The notes beneath the pieces were generated by a model. It was given only the letters and a program-made list of their open reading frames with translations, ran no database searches and was not told the DNA's origin. A stretch of DNA of 64,000 nucleotides. Origin: Amyelois transitella (lineage: Eukaryota > Arthropoda > Insecta > Lepidoptera > Pyralidae). The position numbers and the translations under genes are program-made. The stretch covers positions 8,293,501 through 8,357,500 of the forward strand of contig NC_083506.1 in the NCBI RefSeq assembly GCF_032362555.1, given 5' to 3'. The stretch's first letter is position 1. Every line of letters begins with the position of its first letter. This document shows, piece by piece, positions 52,101 to 63,529 of the stretch.

Positions 52101-52272
52101 GGTGGGGAAGTTGCGGACACCGTGTCGGCAACACGTCCGTGGTAGTGCGGCGCGGACAGTCGCTGCAATGGTTGTCGATCTGTTGTTGTCTGCGCGTGCT
52201 CAGCGCCGATGCTAGCGCCGCCTGCGCAAGGCGCTTAGTGCTGGAAGTGCTCACTTGAAGTTGTTGTTGCAG
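43166..52272. other. Non-coding interval upstream of the ZP gene's first coding exon
   Basis: Mostly AT-rich, with GC-richer low-repeat patches (46440-46920, 50300-50640, 51340-51500, 52010-52260) that could be enhancers. It includes Helitron-like debris at 46130-46295, a TCGTAGC-rich block at 47418-47470 and a (GTA)n microsatellite at 49789-49809. The 46488-46922 patch is open on both strands but unrecognisable as protein. Confidence 0.45.
46130..46295 (+). mobile_element. Helitron-like repeat fragment
   Basis: It contains TTGAAATTTGGCATGTAGG, GTTCCCGCAGGAACAG and CGCGGGTGGACTCGCAAG. This is the middle and end of the non-autonomous family seen at 62265-62490. Confidence 0.5.
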
Positions 52273-52295
52273 GCCGTGACCGTTGGACTGTGACT
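52273..52295 (+). other. Candidate splice acceptor and 5' UTR in front of the ZP gene start codon
   Basis: TTGTTGTTGCAG ends at 52272, and 23 bases later comes the ATG of the ZP protein. An upstream non-coding exon would have to splice here, which fits the donor at 32369/32370. Confidence 0.4.
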
Positions 52296-55200
52296 ATGAA
52301 GAGGACCAGATTACTGCTGGCGATAGCGACGCTCCTGTTACAGGTTCGTGAAGCTTTATTTATTTTAATTAAACTGAATACATAGAAAGTCACAGTTAAA
52401 ATGCTTTTTTTTAATTCTGCAGATATATATCAAACAAAAATATAATAACTAAAAATACATTTATTGTGATCAATAAGTATAAGACAAAATTAACACCAGC
52501 TTACCATTTCTATATGCAGGTGACGCAGATAACCATAATATTTACTAGGTTAAATTTATATTTAGATTAATTAGTACTTTCTCTGACACTCTTAATATCT
52601 ATTACTCGAACCTTTTGCTTTCCGTTACACTTCATGAGATGATATTTTAAAATAATATTAAATAGTGACAACTTTATGTGGAAACTAAAATAGTAGAGCT
52701 ATTTAAATTTAATTTAATGTGTGTGCAGTTACCGCTCATATCAGAATACAAATTACTGAAATATAGAAATAAAACGTAGTAAGTAAATTGGGCACAACAC
52801 TCCTATATCACTTATAGTATAATCAATTAAGACACATAAAACTGTCAAATCGTAAATAGGTAGGTACCTATATCAAATCAAATATAAGATTATTTGTAAA
52901 CCGAATGCTAATGTATATATAACATTTGAGAAAAAAAATTGTAACAGTTCCTTTAAATATAAAAGCATTGCCACTAAAATAAACGCTTATATCTTATTTG
53001 TTTTCTGTATTCTCATTGTTTTATGATCGATACTCCGTAGTGAGGATACCGTTTCAGCTCTGCCAGATCTAACTGACCACCTAACTGACTAGTGGCCGCT
53101 CATTTGGCGACAACGCCAGTAACGTAAAGTAGAAGTAGTTGTCGACATATAACTATGTGATAAGCGGAATGGTCAAGATCAGTTATTTTTAAGCGAATAA
53201 TGGTTATACACTCTTGTGTTCTTTTCTATCAAACATGCACTTAAAAACAATATATAACCGATTTGGGAATGAGGCTATTATATATTATTATTATAAAGCT
53301 TATTATACTATATATTCGAATTATACAAAATTAAAGTTTTCCTAATAATTTTGAAGTATTTTGTAGACACAATATTATATAAATACAGTTTTTTCAAATA
53401 TCGGATCACCTTATGCCGACAACTCGATAATTTAAGATAAAACAGCCACAAACAGTTTTTCATATTGATTTTTTTATAAGAGGGCTTATACATACATAAA
53501 ATCACGCCTCTTTCCCGGACGCGTAGGTAGAGACTACATCTTTCCACTTGCCACGATCCCTTCATACTTCTTTAGTTTCATCTACATTCATAATTAGAGG
53601 ATCGATATGAAAAAAATAAAATTTAAAGTCCTATGAGATGTATTAATAAACAAAACGATAAATTGGACGATATATCATTAATCATGTCGGTGTGGCGTTA
53701 ATGTGGCGGTGCTCATCTGTACCGCAGTTGGCACATGCGCACGCGCGTAATGTGGCGCTGTTATAAAGTAATTAGAGTACGGACGGGATACTAGAAAAAT
53801 CGTAAAACAAGTACTTTAAATCCTGTGAATTACTGAAAAGAACATAGAATAGTGAAGTCAATTGAAATTTAAGTTGTCAAAGTTAACTTCTTGTGATTCA
53901 ATCATGTACCTATTTACTTTGTATACAGTGCATGGTTCCAATCGAATCCTTGGAATCAAATCAATGTATTTAATCCAAGTGGCTATACATTGGGTCGATA
54001 AAATTATGTTATACTGAAATTATGCAGTACTCTGAAATAATAGACCATCCACCAGCGTATTCCAAAACGGGTTAATATTATTATTACCGTATTTGTTACA
54101 AATGCAGTGATAACACGACACATCTATAACATCCTTATTTGCGGCTGCGTGCAACATTGCTGCTGTATTCTTACATTATACAGCTTTTTCCGTTCGCGTT
54201 CTCGGCAACTAGGCTAATGATTCCGTTAGCACATCCACAAAACAGACCATCGGAGCTAACTGCATACTTATACTGATATACGTATATTGAATGTCTGCAA
54301 GAGAAATCAACGCTAACTCAATGATTGCGAATTAATTGCCGCGCCGTTGTGTCTGAGAGCATCTAAAGGGTGGGTGCGGTAAGAGCAGCGACCATTTTTA
54401 TTAATATTTAATTGAGAACTGGTATATTTTGAGCCATGGGTTGAAAAATAATTAAAAAACTGTCATCATATATATAAATAAAAAGATGGAAAAAATACGA
54501 GAACAACTACGAGAACAATAAAGCAAATCTTCGCTTTCCAACATCTTTGCATAAAAGACGGGCCACATAAAAGAGAGTTGTAACGTCGGAATGCATATTA
54601 AGTACGCAATCTAAATCCGCAGTTTCGGTACGTGTAATTAAAAAAAACTTTCATCTCAGTATTATTCTGCTTCAAACTGAGTTGCTACGAAAATAGGGTA
54701 ATTTGCATAATGTGAGCTACGAAGCTCTATGACGGCCGGCTACAAGCTACGAGGCCTACGACGCGTCATCGTAGGTTCATTGACCGCCAAAATACCCTTA
54801 AAAGCACTTTCACTGAATGAGGTTTCGCGTTTTTGTTAAAATGACGTAACATTCGTAAATTCGATTTCATCTCAGTTCGTGAAAACGATTCCATTTCTAT
54901 TGAATTGGCATATCATTGTTGATAGTAGTTACAGCGATTACGTTGCGATCTGTCGTGATTAAAAATCGGATGATTAGGCTATTAAAGCCTTTTAATTATC
55001 TTCAATTTCCTCGACCTGTTTACACAGACAAATTTGAACGCCTTAAAGGCGACTAAGCTTATGAACTTGGGATTCCTCTTGTAGGCGATGGGCTAGCAAT
55101 CTGTCACTATTTGCATCCCAATTCCATCATAAAGCCATACAGCTGAACGTAGCTTTTCAGTCTTTTCAAGACTGTTGGCTTTTTCTATCCCGCATGGGAT

Positions 55201-58200
55201 ATAGACCTGACTATATGGATGTATGTATGTAATTTGTGTGTAAACAATTCTAGTAAAAGACATCAACGCGTCTTTTTAAATTTGCTTAATTATATCAAAT
55301 ATTACATTTAAAAGTAAGCGCTTATTAATAAAATAAATAATATAGAAATAAGTCAGATAGAGTAACTTATTTATTTCTCAGAATAAACATAACCGCCAAA
55401 TCATGTTAGAAAGCACTGTTATTGACAGAACTACGTAACACTGAAAGTGCAAATTATCACTTTCGATTGTTCGCCAAAATTTTTACCAATCGTCACCTGT
55501 TTGTTAAACGATAATTTCATGATAGATCTAGTACAGGTGCTTTTGTTGAGTTTGATTTCTTTTTCAACTTAAATACAATATTCTTGTCAGTACAATGATA
55601 CCTATAGCACAAACGTGTATCTCATAACCTTCATACGTATCTCGTCTTTATCTCTTACTATAAGGGTTGGCTGAGTCAAAAGCCATAAATCATACGTTCA
55701 GCGGGATGGCTTAGTAAAGGAAGTGAAATTTCGTCCATCGCCTTAAAGAACACATATAATTTTAAATTAAACTATCCGAATGAAGTTAAAGCGAAAAAAA
55801 CACATTTAGAAAGAGATGTAGTAACTTGAATTTTAAAAGTAATATATACAAAAAAGCAGTGATTTGTAAAATCTTCGTATAGAAGTGAGAACTGAGAACT
55901 TCTTTTTTTAAGGTCGGATGAAAATACAGTCATGACAAAAAGACGACACACTACAACTATACGTGCGGGGAAAGTGGTCACGCCGCGTCTGCCCTTCACG
56001 AGCGCGGGTCAAGTTTACGTCTTACGATAACATTATTGCAAACTAAGAGTCGTTTAGGGCATTACTTTGTTATCAGAAGACTCGATTCATGAACGAAAAT
56101 GTGAGAGAAGACTATTTTTCTTCATTTGGAGAAAGAGGTATTGCAGTAAATATTGTAATGTTCAAATCGTTAACGAAGTCGTCCCCGTATACCTCGTTCT
56201 CCAATTAGCTAATGCTAATAACAATATAAATAAGCGAGTTTATTAATTAAACGTTTTCTATATTAAAATAACAATACCATAAACTTTAACGGCTCATGTT
56301 ATTTGCTTTTGAAATGAAAGTGGTAATTTGAAAGTAATGCTGATCGAAAGCGGGGACATGTTTGCAGTAAAAGTCTTCTGGCAAAATAACAAACAACAGA
56401 TATGATCCACTCCTTATTATACATTCACGATTCTTATTTTTCTTAGCAACAGTTCTCATCCGTGAGAAAAAGCCCCCCGGTGACATGATTCACAACGTAA
56501 CATACATTTTGGTGCAATAATTTTACGAGAGAAACAGAAACACTTGGGAGGATCAAAATTTTAGAGGTGATAGCTTCGGTGGACGAGTATTTAGACGAGC
56601 TTAAGGAATCATTTTTTTTCGAAGGAGGAATAGAGAAAGTGCATTGAACTAAACGGTGATTATGTCGAAAAATAAAAAAAAATCTCTTTAAAAAAAATTG
56701 TTTTCTTGGTTAGGCCACAAACTTTTGGATTCACCCTCGTGTGTAGGCTACTATTCATTGGGTAAAGCGCCTTTGGAGGACGTCTTTAATGAAGGTTTTA
56801 TGGGAGTAATGGGATAGAAGTGATTTATTTATAAAGGTTGACATGTATATCTCTGAAAATAGGCAAAATTTTGCTCGCGTGTTAACATTTCCCTGTCTTA
56901 GCCAAATCGGTACCTAGCTTAACAATAATAATACATATAGATAAGTATATACATACTCCGCAAGCTTCGCTTTTGTTAGAGTTAGCAAACTTAAGAGATA
57001 AAAGTACAACTTAGTTTAAGTCACTACGTGGGGCGTGTTCGCAAGTTGTTGAGTCAATCACGAAGATCTTATAGGCCACGCACCTCAAACACAATTCTCA
57101 CGTCCTGGTATATCGGAATGGGACTGCAGACAATATGAAACGAGTTAGGTCGAGTGTGCGACCTCACTTTCTTTGCGGCTAATTTAGATGCGAGTTCAGA
57201 TTAACAAATAAGAAGTTTTAAGAATATGTCCGCGAATTGTTTTATGGCTGGAGTGATGTACACATCAGTGACAGTATTTTTAAAGAATGATGTTATCGCC
57301 CATCTGAACGTTGCCTTTCAATCGTCACGAGACTAATGGCTATGTCTACCCATAAGGGATGGGCACGTGATGTACGATATTATTGTTTCATTACAAATTT
57401 ACGGAAAATCTGTCAGCGTCGGTTATGATCACATGAGTGGCCAAAATCTGAATCCTTTTTTATTGAAGGCGAATTACAATGAAGATTGATGTACTGGCTG
57501 CAAATTTTCTAACAAAGAAAATTAAGGGAAATTTCTAGATCAATGAAATAGAAATGGAATTCACTTAAAACCCACTTAGGTAAGGAATGACCAGAAAACA
57601 TAAATAACATCGACCTTGTTGGTATTCGCAAATATTTTAGAAAGAAAACAAAAATCCGGTTCTACTCATTTCGCGTTCATATAAACAACTTTCATCTGAG
57701 TTGTACCAATTTGTAAAGACGTTTGGTCATATCTAGGTTTACATATACGATATTAGTACCCTTGAAATAAAAGTGATACATTTTTATAACTTATTTTAAA
57801 GTATCAAAAGAATGAAAAAACTTACACGATAAAATAAAAAAAGCGAGCAGAAACAACTTATAATATTTCGAACGCAATTTATCTTAAAAAGAAGAAGTCT
57901 AAAAATAGAAATACTTCATTTTGTTTAACTATCGTCGTGCTGCTAAAAATAACAATAGGCAGGATATGAACCTGCTGCAAGTACGCGGGAAGCGGATTTG
58001 GGTGCTTTCACCTGCGCATGCGACGGTCGCTCACCTGCTATTGCCGCAAGTTGTAAGACATCTATAATATACTCCTTGCTTTTCATTCTTATAAACGTAA
58101 ACGATTTTGTTTTTTTTTCATATTATCCCTCTTAGACAAACCTATATTTATAAGGAACATAGCAGGTTTAATCCAATTTCAATTTAAACTCAAATAAGTA

Positions 58201-60970
58201 TAAGTATTTGAAATTTTAAGCATAAGTTACCTACTGATAGTTAAATCATCTTATACGGTCAACTTCAAAGTAAAAGCTGCGATTTAAAGGCCCTACAATG
58301 CCCCAGCACCCGAGATGTCAAAGAAAGCTCCAGTTGTCAAGCTGCTATGTTTATAGGTCCAGTGTTTTCTTCCGTAACTGACAATCTCGATCAGTGGGTA
58401 ATTTCTAACCGGTTTAGAAAACAGGAGTGCCACTCGCAACCTTACACTTCGATTCGTATAGTCTCATATCCCAGTATACATAGAGACCAATATTCCATGG
58501 TTTCCCCACCTTGAACCTATTACTCGTCTATGCGAACAAGTCTGCAAACATCTCACTTGCCTATTCTTGCACATATATGTCGCCTTCATAGGGGGACTTG
58601 TTTGTCGCTCTCACTCCATAAAGTTCGGATCTGGATCCAGTAATTTATAATTTTTTAGAAGTTCTATAAGTACCGACATGCACTCGTATCTGTTATAAAA
58701 TATAACTCCATTACCACCATGGCTTTTATAGGTCCAGATTGAAACTGAATAAACTTACAACATTAGCTAATAATAGCGGCAAATAAGAGTTCCATTAAAA
58801 TATAAGCTTACAAAATAAGTATCATTTTGAGCTAATTGACGCAATAACCTACACTCAATTAGCTACATAATAAACGATTTAAAGTAATGTGATAACGTAG
58901 CGTAGTATAGAGCTGGTTATCGTGAAAGCATCTTTGGAACTCATCTAGGCAGTATGATTGCGCTGATTAATATTATAATTGCTTGCGCGAGCTATACATC
59001 AGTATAGAAAGTCGGAAAGAACGCCGCGGCCGCCCGCGAGAAGGGGCGAGCAGCGAGATGGCCGCAGCACGCGTCGCGTGGCGCCAACTAGAGTGAGACG
59101 GTGGTGGAATGTACTTCTTTGCACACGATCCAACACACAATTATTATCTAAAGTTATATTCACAACATGCACAATGAACAAAGGTTTCCCTGTAAAAACC
59201 GATGACCTTGTAATGTTCCTATTTAATAGATGCTACATTTACTGATTCCATATTTTCTTATTTCAGGAAGCAACATGCGAGCCTCCAGTCGATTCGGCGT
59301 CGTTACCATTAGAACATCGCGCAGGAGCCGGCTATGGCCCACCATTGGCACCTACACATTCAGATGACCCCTGGCCACTCGCGACACCTGACAGCCCTAA
59401 AATAAAACATCTACAAGTACAATGTGAAAAAACGCACATGAGGGTTAATATTGAATTTGATCGTCCATTCTACGGAATGATCTTTTCTAAAGGATTCTAC
59501 AGTGACCCACATTGTATGCATCTCAAGCCAGGAACCGGTCATCTCAGTGCAACCTTCGAAATTTTTCTCAACAGCTGCGGTATGTCCAGTTCTGCAAACC
59601 ACAATGTAGCAAGTTATGGGAGTCCTACACCAAGTGGTTCTTATGTCGAAAATACAATCATCGTACAATACGACCCATATGTACAAGAAGTATGGGATCA
59701 AGCACGAAAACTACGATGCACTTGGTATGATTTCTACGAAAAAGCAGTCACATTTAGGCCTTTCCAAGTAGATATGCTGCATGCAGTAACGGCCAACTTT
59801 CTCGGCGACAACTTGCAATGCTGGATGCAAATTCAGGTCGGCAAGGGACCATGGGCATCAGAAGTGTCCGGTATTGTAAAAATAGGACAAACAATGACAA
59901 TGGTGCTTGCAATCAAAGACGATGAAAATAAATTTGACATGCTTGTTAGAAACTGCGTGGCACACGATGGTAAACGCGCACCAATTCAGCTTGTTGATCA
60001 ATATGGATGTGTAGTAAGACCAAAGATAATGAGCAAATTCCAGAAAATAAAGAACTTTGGACCGTCCGCTTCCGTAGTGTCTTTCGCCTACTTCCAAGCA
60101 TTTAAGTTCCCAGACTCCATGAATGTTCACTTCCAGTGCGTAATTCAAGTATGCAGATACAATTGTCCAGAGCCAAAATGTGGACTGGGCACTGATTACG
60201 GTGTCCCATTATTAGGAGGCAATTCGCTTGGTGCTGCAGAATATGGTGTACCCAACTCACCACATGCTGAATATGGACCTCCGCCACCCTCTCCTCATGC
60301 GGAGTATGGTGTCCCACCGGCGTTCCCCGACCCACGTCATCCAGCTGATTCCACAGGGTCGTTTTCAGAAAAGAGGGACGATGCTGTACCACCACCACAG
60401 GCCCAAGTTTCTTCAACACCAAACGCACCCAGCCCATCATCGCCTGCCCCCACACGCGATGATGACGAGGTTAATCTACCACCACCGCCACCACCAGGGC
60501 GTCGTGGAGTATACAACACTGTGAAGAGGAAAGATGACGCGCACGGTAACCTTGCGACACTCGGAGGTAGACCCCGATCGGTAGAGGACTTACCAGAAAG
60601 GCTAGTAGGCGTGAGGCGGCGAAGAGAAACTTCAACACCAACTCGCATCTACAAGCGTGATGCTCAAGAGATGACAGATGTGAACACTAGTCGCACCATT
60701 CAAGTAGTAGCGCCGGGTGACGTGAACTTCGCACTGAATAATGCAGTGGCGAACGAAACTGTAGTGATTCAGTCTCCAGCAACGGACCCGGAGACGATAT
60801 GCATGTCAGTGCCGTCGTTCGTGGCGGGGCTGGTTATGTTATTGTTAGTGTTAGTGGTGGCATCGCTGGTGGCCGCGTTTCTTTTCGTGCGCGTCCGAGC
60901 GCTCGATAGGAAGGGTGCCCACGGGGCCACCGCCTATTATGAGACGGATTACGTGAAGCACACGAATTAG
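52296..60970 (+). CDS. Membrane-anchored zona pellucida (ZP) domain protein, cuticle/apical matrix type
   Basis: Exons 52296-52343 and 59267-60970 join at phase 0 (TTACAG|GTTCGT...TTTCAG|GAAGCA) to give 583 residues. Residues 1-16 (MKRTRLLLAIATLLLQ) form the signal peptide. A ZP domain spans about 62-322: KIKHLQVQCEKTHMRVNIEF, RPFYGMIFSKGFYSD, the Cys ladder, then CVIQVCRYNCPEPKCG. Next are four YG(V/P)P-type repeats (about 326-365), a Pro-rich stretch, a furin-type site VRRRRE (about 465), a transmembrane helix (FVAGLVMLLLVLVVASLVAA, about 534-556) and a short cytoplasmic tail. This layout is that of insect apical matrix ZP proteins of the dusky/miniature class, which are released by furin and polymerise under cuticle. 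I cannot name the orthologue. The 6.9 kb intron separates the leader from the body. Exon 2 GC content and codon use are ordinary for the locus. Confidence 0.93.
53488..53605 (-). mobile_element. Non-LTR retroelement 3' tail
   Basis: ATACATACATAAAATCACGC, CGCGTAGGTAGAGACTAC and TTCCACTTGCCACGATCCC match the 3' end of the fragment at 7175-7960. Confidence 0.7.
55040..55225 (-). repeat. SINE-like repeat family A
   Basis: Antisense copy with AAAGGCGACTAAGCTTATG, GGCGATGGGCTAGCAATCTG and AGACTGTTGGCTTTTTCTAT, in the ZP gene intron. Confidence 0.75.
55625..55745 (+). repeat. SINE-like repeat family A, diverged
   Basis: GTATCTCGTCTTTATCTCTT, CATACGTTCAGCGGGATGGC and CGTCCATCGCC follow the family order. 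Confidence 0.5.
57295..57375 (-). repeat. SINE-like repeat family A, head only
   Basis: CTGAACGTTGCCTTTCAATC and GGCTATGTCTACCCATAAGG correspond to the head of the family on -. Confidence 0.5.
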
Positions 60971-61693
60971 ATCAAAGTGTGCAAGTGTGACGCGTGGACG
61001 TTCTAATAAACTCTTCTCGGATCCAAAGAGCGTGCGTTCTTCGGCCCCGGCCGGACGGCGCGGGTGCCGCTGTCGCGGTCGCGAACGAAGCCCGGCCGCG
61101 TGCGAGTTATTTATTTAGTGTCTTGTGAGCGTGATGTATATGTTCGACTGTTTTGTAAATTATTTTATTTGTGTGGAAAGCACTCCTGTACTGCCTTATT
61201 TAGTCCATATGTCTGTTGTAATTTTGTAAAGAGTCGTAAGTAAGGATATAGTGGTAATGAAGTTGTATACCAATTAAAGTGCCGCGTGTGAAAACCTGAT
61301 TTTGTTTTTATTATTATTCCATAATTGAGACGCATAGAAACATATTTTAATATTTATTAATAACGATAAAATAACCTAGAACTTACATGGGAATAAATAA
61401 ATTAGAAACAAATGCTAGAGAGAATCAAGATTACATTATTTTGATATTGTAACTTGTAATAAAAATCAGCGTCGCACCAGTATTTGGCATCTTCATGAGT
61501 AGGTAAGTATCTACCCAAAAATGTAACAAATAATGTATGTGAATAACATGATGCATACATAATTTGTAAGAGCAGCTTAACTGAAAAGTTACTGGGTTTT
61601 AGGTTGGATGGTGAACAAGAATGTCATCAGTATAATCGTCATTAGAGCATTGTAACTCACAAAGAGAATGCTTATTGTTAGTTCGCACGCGTT
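60971..61693. other. Convergent 3' region between the ZP gene and the minus-strand basic-protein gene
   Basis: The two stop codons are 723 bases apart. Poly(A) hexamers for both strands lie within 61273-61358, so the transcripts probably meet or overlap at their 3' ends. No other feature was seen. Confidence 0.5.
61005..61278 (+). terminator. Poly(A) signals of the ZP gene
   Basis: AATAAA at 61005-61010 and ATTAAA at 61273-61278 follow the stop. The second is followed by a GT-rich stretch (GTGCCGCGTGTG), typical of a downstream element, so it is the likelier site. Confidence 0.55.
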
Positions 61694-63529
61694 TCACCGC
61701 CACGGCGGTATTTTCCCACTGCCTTTCCGTTTCCGTTTGCCTTTGGGAGTTTCTAAAAGAGTGACTGAAGAGTTAAATCTCGATGAATTTGGACTATAAT
61801 ACAAAACTTCTATTTCATTCTTGTTGACTTTTTGTTGTTCCTTGATTTTTTTATTACGGCTCTGGAAGGACAAACAACAACCATAAGTCAGTAAGATCCA
61901 CCTAGACAAACTACATAATCATCAATCAATTTATATATTACAAAATTACTGAAATGTAAACAGTAGGTCACAGTCAACGACTTATAAACAGATAATGCTG
62001 CGTTTCCACAGTTTGAAGATGGCATGGCGCCCTGTTGGACGTTTGTTTTGACTGTTTTGATGTCTAAAACGAAGATTTTCTTGCTATACATAAACGGATA
62101 ATGTTAAAGGTCTAATAGAGTAGATATTGCCTAAAATTTCATAGATAAATATATCTACTGGCATCAGTGAATAATGGTTGTTATCTCCGTTTGGTTTAAG
62201 TGCTTTGATGTCTAAGACGGATATTTTCTAACATAGCTTCACCTGATAAGGTCCCAATCCCAAGTAATACTATAAATGCGAAAGTGAGTTCATATGTTTG
62301 TACAAACAAACAAACGTCTTCACGGGTTATCTACTGAGTTAATCTTCTTGAAATATCATATAATATACTCTAGCATATTCTATCACCCGGTATATACTAA
62401 GTTCCGTGGGATTTGCGAAAAACCTATATCCTTTTGTAGATGGCGCTAAATTCACGCGAGCGAAACTGCGGGTGAAAGCTAGTAGACTATAACCCAAAAC
62501 TAACAAAAAGGTTTAATATATGTACTTACATCAGTCAATAACGGTGGAGATGACTGTCGATGTTTTAATTTCCTCGGCAACAGGGTGGTTTTACCGGGAC
62601 AGCGGTCGAAGGACGCGGCCGGGACGTTTGACGACACCCGCGCGCTGGCGTGACGCCTTATAGGACGTTTGGTCTGAGTGCTTTGATCTACCATTACAAT
62701 TCTTGGGTCTAGCTGTGACAATACACACTCGTATATCAATATCATAATTTCAAAATATTGAAAACTCTCGCACTACTGACTGACGAGCCGAAGAGCCGAA
62801 GAATTACGAGATATCCCATATATCTCCAAATCCCTACTGGAACGAGAAATAAGTACTACCTATATTTCATTGATTTCATTGTACCTATGCAAGAAATAAA
62901 TTACATGCAATAAATTTTCGAGTCATAAAAAGGGAAAGTATCTACTTACTATGCCGCTATTTTAATGTTTTGAACACGCAGAACTAATTACCAGATTGAC
63001 AGGTAGACTTTCATTCATCAGTCTTTAATTATATTTTCGTTAATAAGTTCCTTTAGGCTTGTACGGAAGATTTTTCCCATATTAGTTGTTCCGTCTATGC
63101 CCAACTAATAGATATTGCAAATGCGAAAGTAAGTTTGTTTGTCACTTCATTCATAGATATCCCATTGAACAGATTTTGATGGAACAATATTGGTAAGTAT
63201 ACACAAATTTTAATATAGTGGCAACTTTTCTTTTAATTCTATCTATTCCTACGGGCACGGGGATAATGGAAATTTTAGTACAAAAGCTGGTGAATGATAA
63301 AATCAACACTTACAGATCTTCGAAAATATGTCTGTGATCCTCTCTCACGAGTACGTACTGAACGATAATAGGACTCGGTGCGACTTTTGGCAGAGGTAAA
63401 ATGAGGTTGGGTAAACCAAGGATGCCATTTTTCCTCCGTTAACGGTCGAACTGGTGTTTTCTGCGATTTCGTATTCGCAACAGTATTTTCGGGATGGGAT
63501 TTGGTGTTCTTATATCTCTGGTGTTGATT
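61694..63529 (-). CDS. Unrecognised basic Arg/Ser/Lys-rich protein, C-terminal three exons
   Basis: On -, exons 63529-63314, 62712-62530 and 61861-61694 have consensus borders (CTTTTTAG|AATC; AGATCT|GTAAGT; TTGTCACAG|CTAG; CTGAT|GTAAGT; GTCCTTCCAG|AGCC). All join at phase 0, giving 188 residues up to a TGA. The upstream part of the gene is outside the window or hidden in repeats. Segments seen in order: KWHPWFTQPHF and RSVRTRERGSQTYFRRS; LDPRIVMVDQSTQTKRPIRR and LPRKLKHRQSSPP; RNKKIKEQQKVNKNEIEVL and TPKGKRKRKGSGKIPPWR. The protein is strongly basic, without cysteine ladders or hydrophobic segments, so it is probably nuclear, cytoskeletal or disordered. I do not recognise a family. It converges on the ZP gene; TTTATT at 61353 or 61307 would be its poly(A) signal on -. 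Confidence 0.7.
62265..62490 (+). mobile_element. Helitron-like repeat in an intron of the basic-protein gene
   Basis: ATACTATAAATGCGAAAGTG, then TTGTAGATGGCGC and a terminal CTGCGGGTGAAAGCTAGTAG are the usual start and CTAGT-type end of this lepidopteran family. Confidence 0.65.
63100..63290 (+). mobile_element. Helitron-like repeat fragment
   Basis: GATATTGCAAATGCGAAAGT, ACAGATTTTGATGG and CTACGGGCACGGGGATAATG resemble the 62265-62490 copy. It lies in the intron before the 62712 exon. Confidence 0.55.

Larger units (their letters stand above)
52344..59266 (+). other. Intron of the ZP gene
   Basis: This 6.9 kb intron carries a retroelement tail (53488-53605), family A repeats (55040-55225, 55625-55745, 57295-57375), a GCTACG-rich block (54684-54760), many GAAAGTG words and a CpG-rich patch at 59010-59110 that could be a regulatory element. 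No nested gene is evident. Confidence 0.7.

Noticed and set aside
59001-59110. Possible internal promoter just before ZP exon 2 (TATAATT and TCAGT words, CpG-rich)
   Set aside because: A transcript from here would lack the signal peptide and begin translation inside the ZP domain. The evidence is too weak for a feature.
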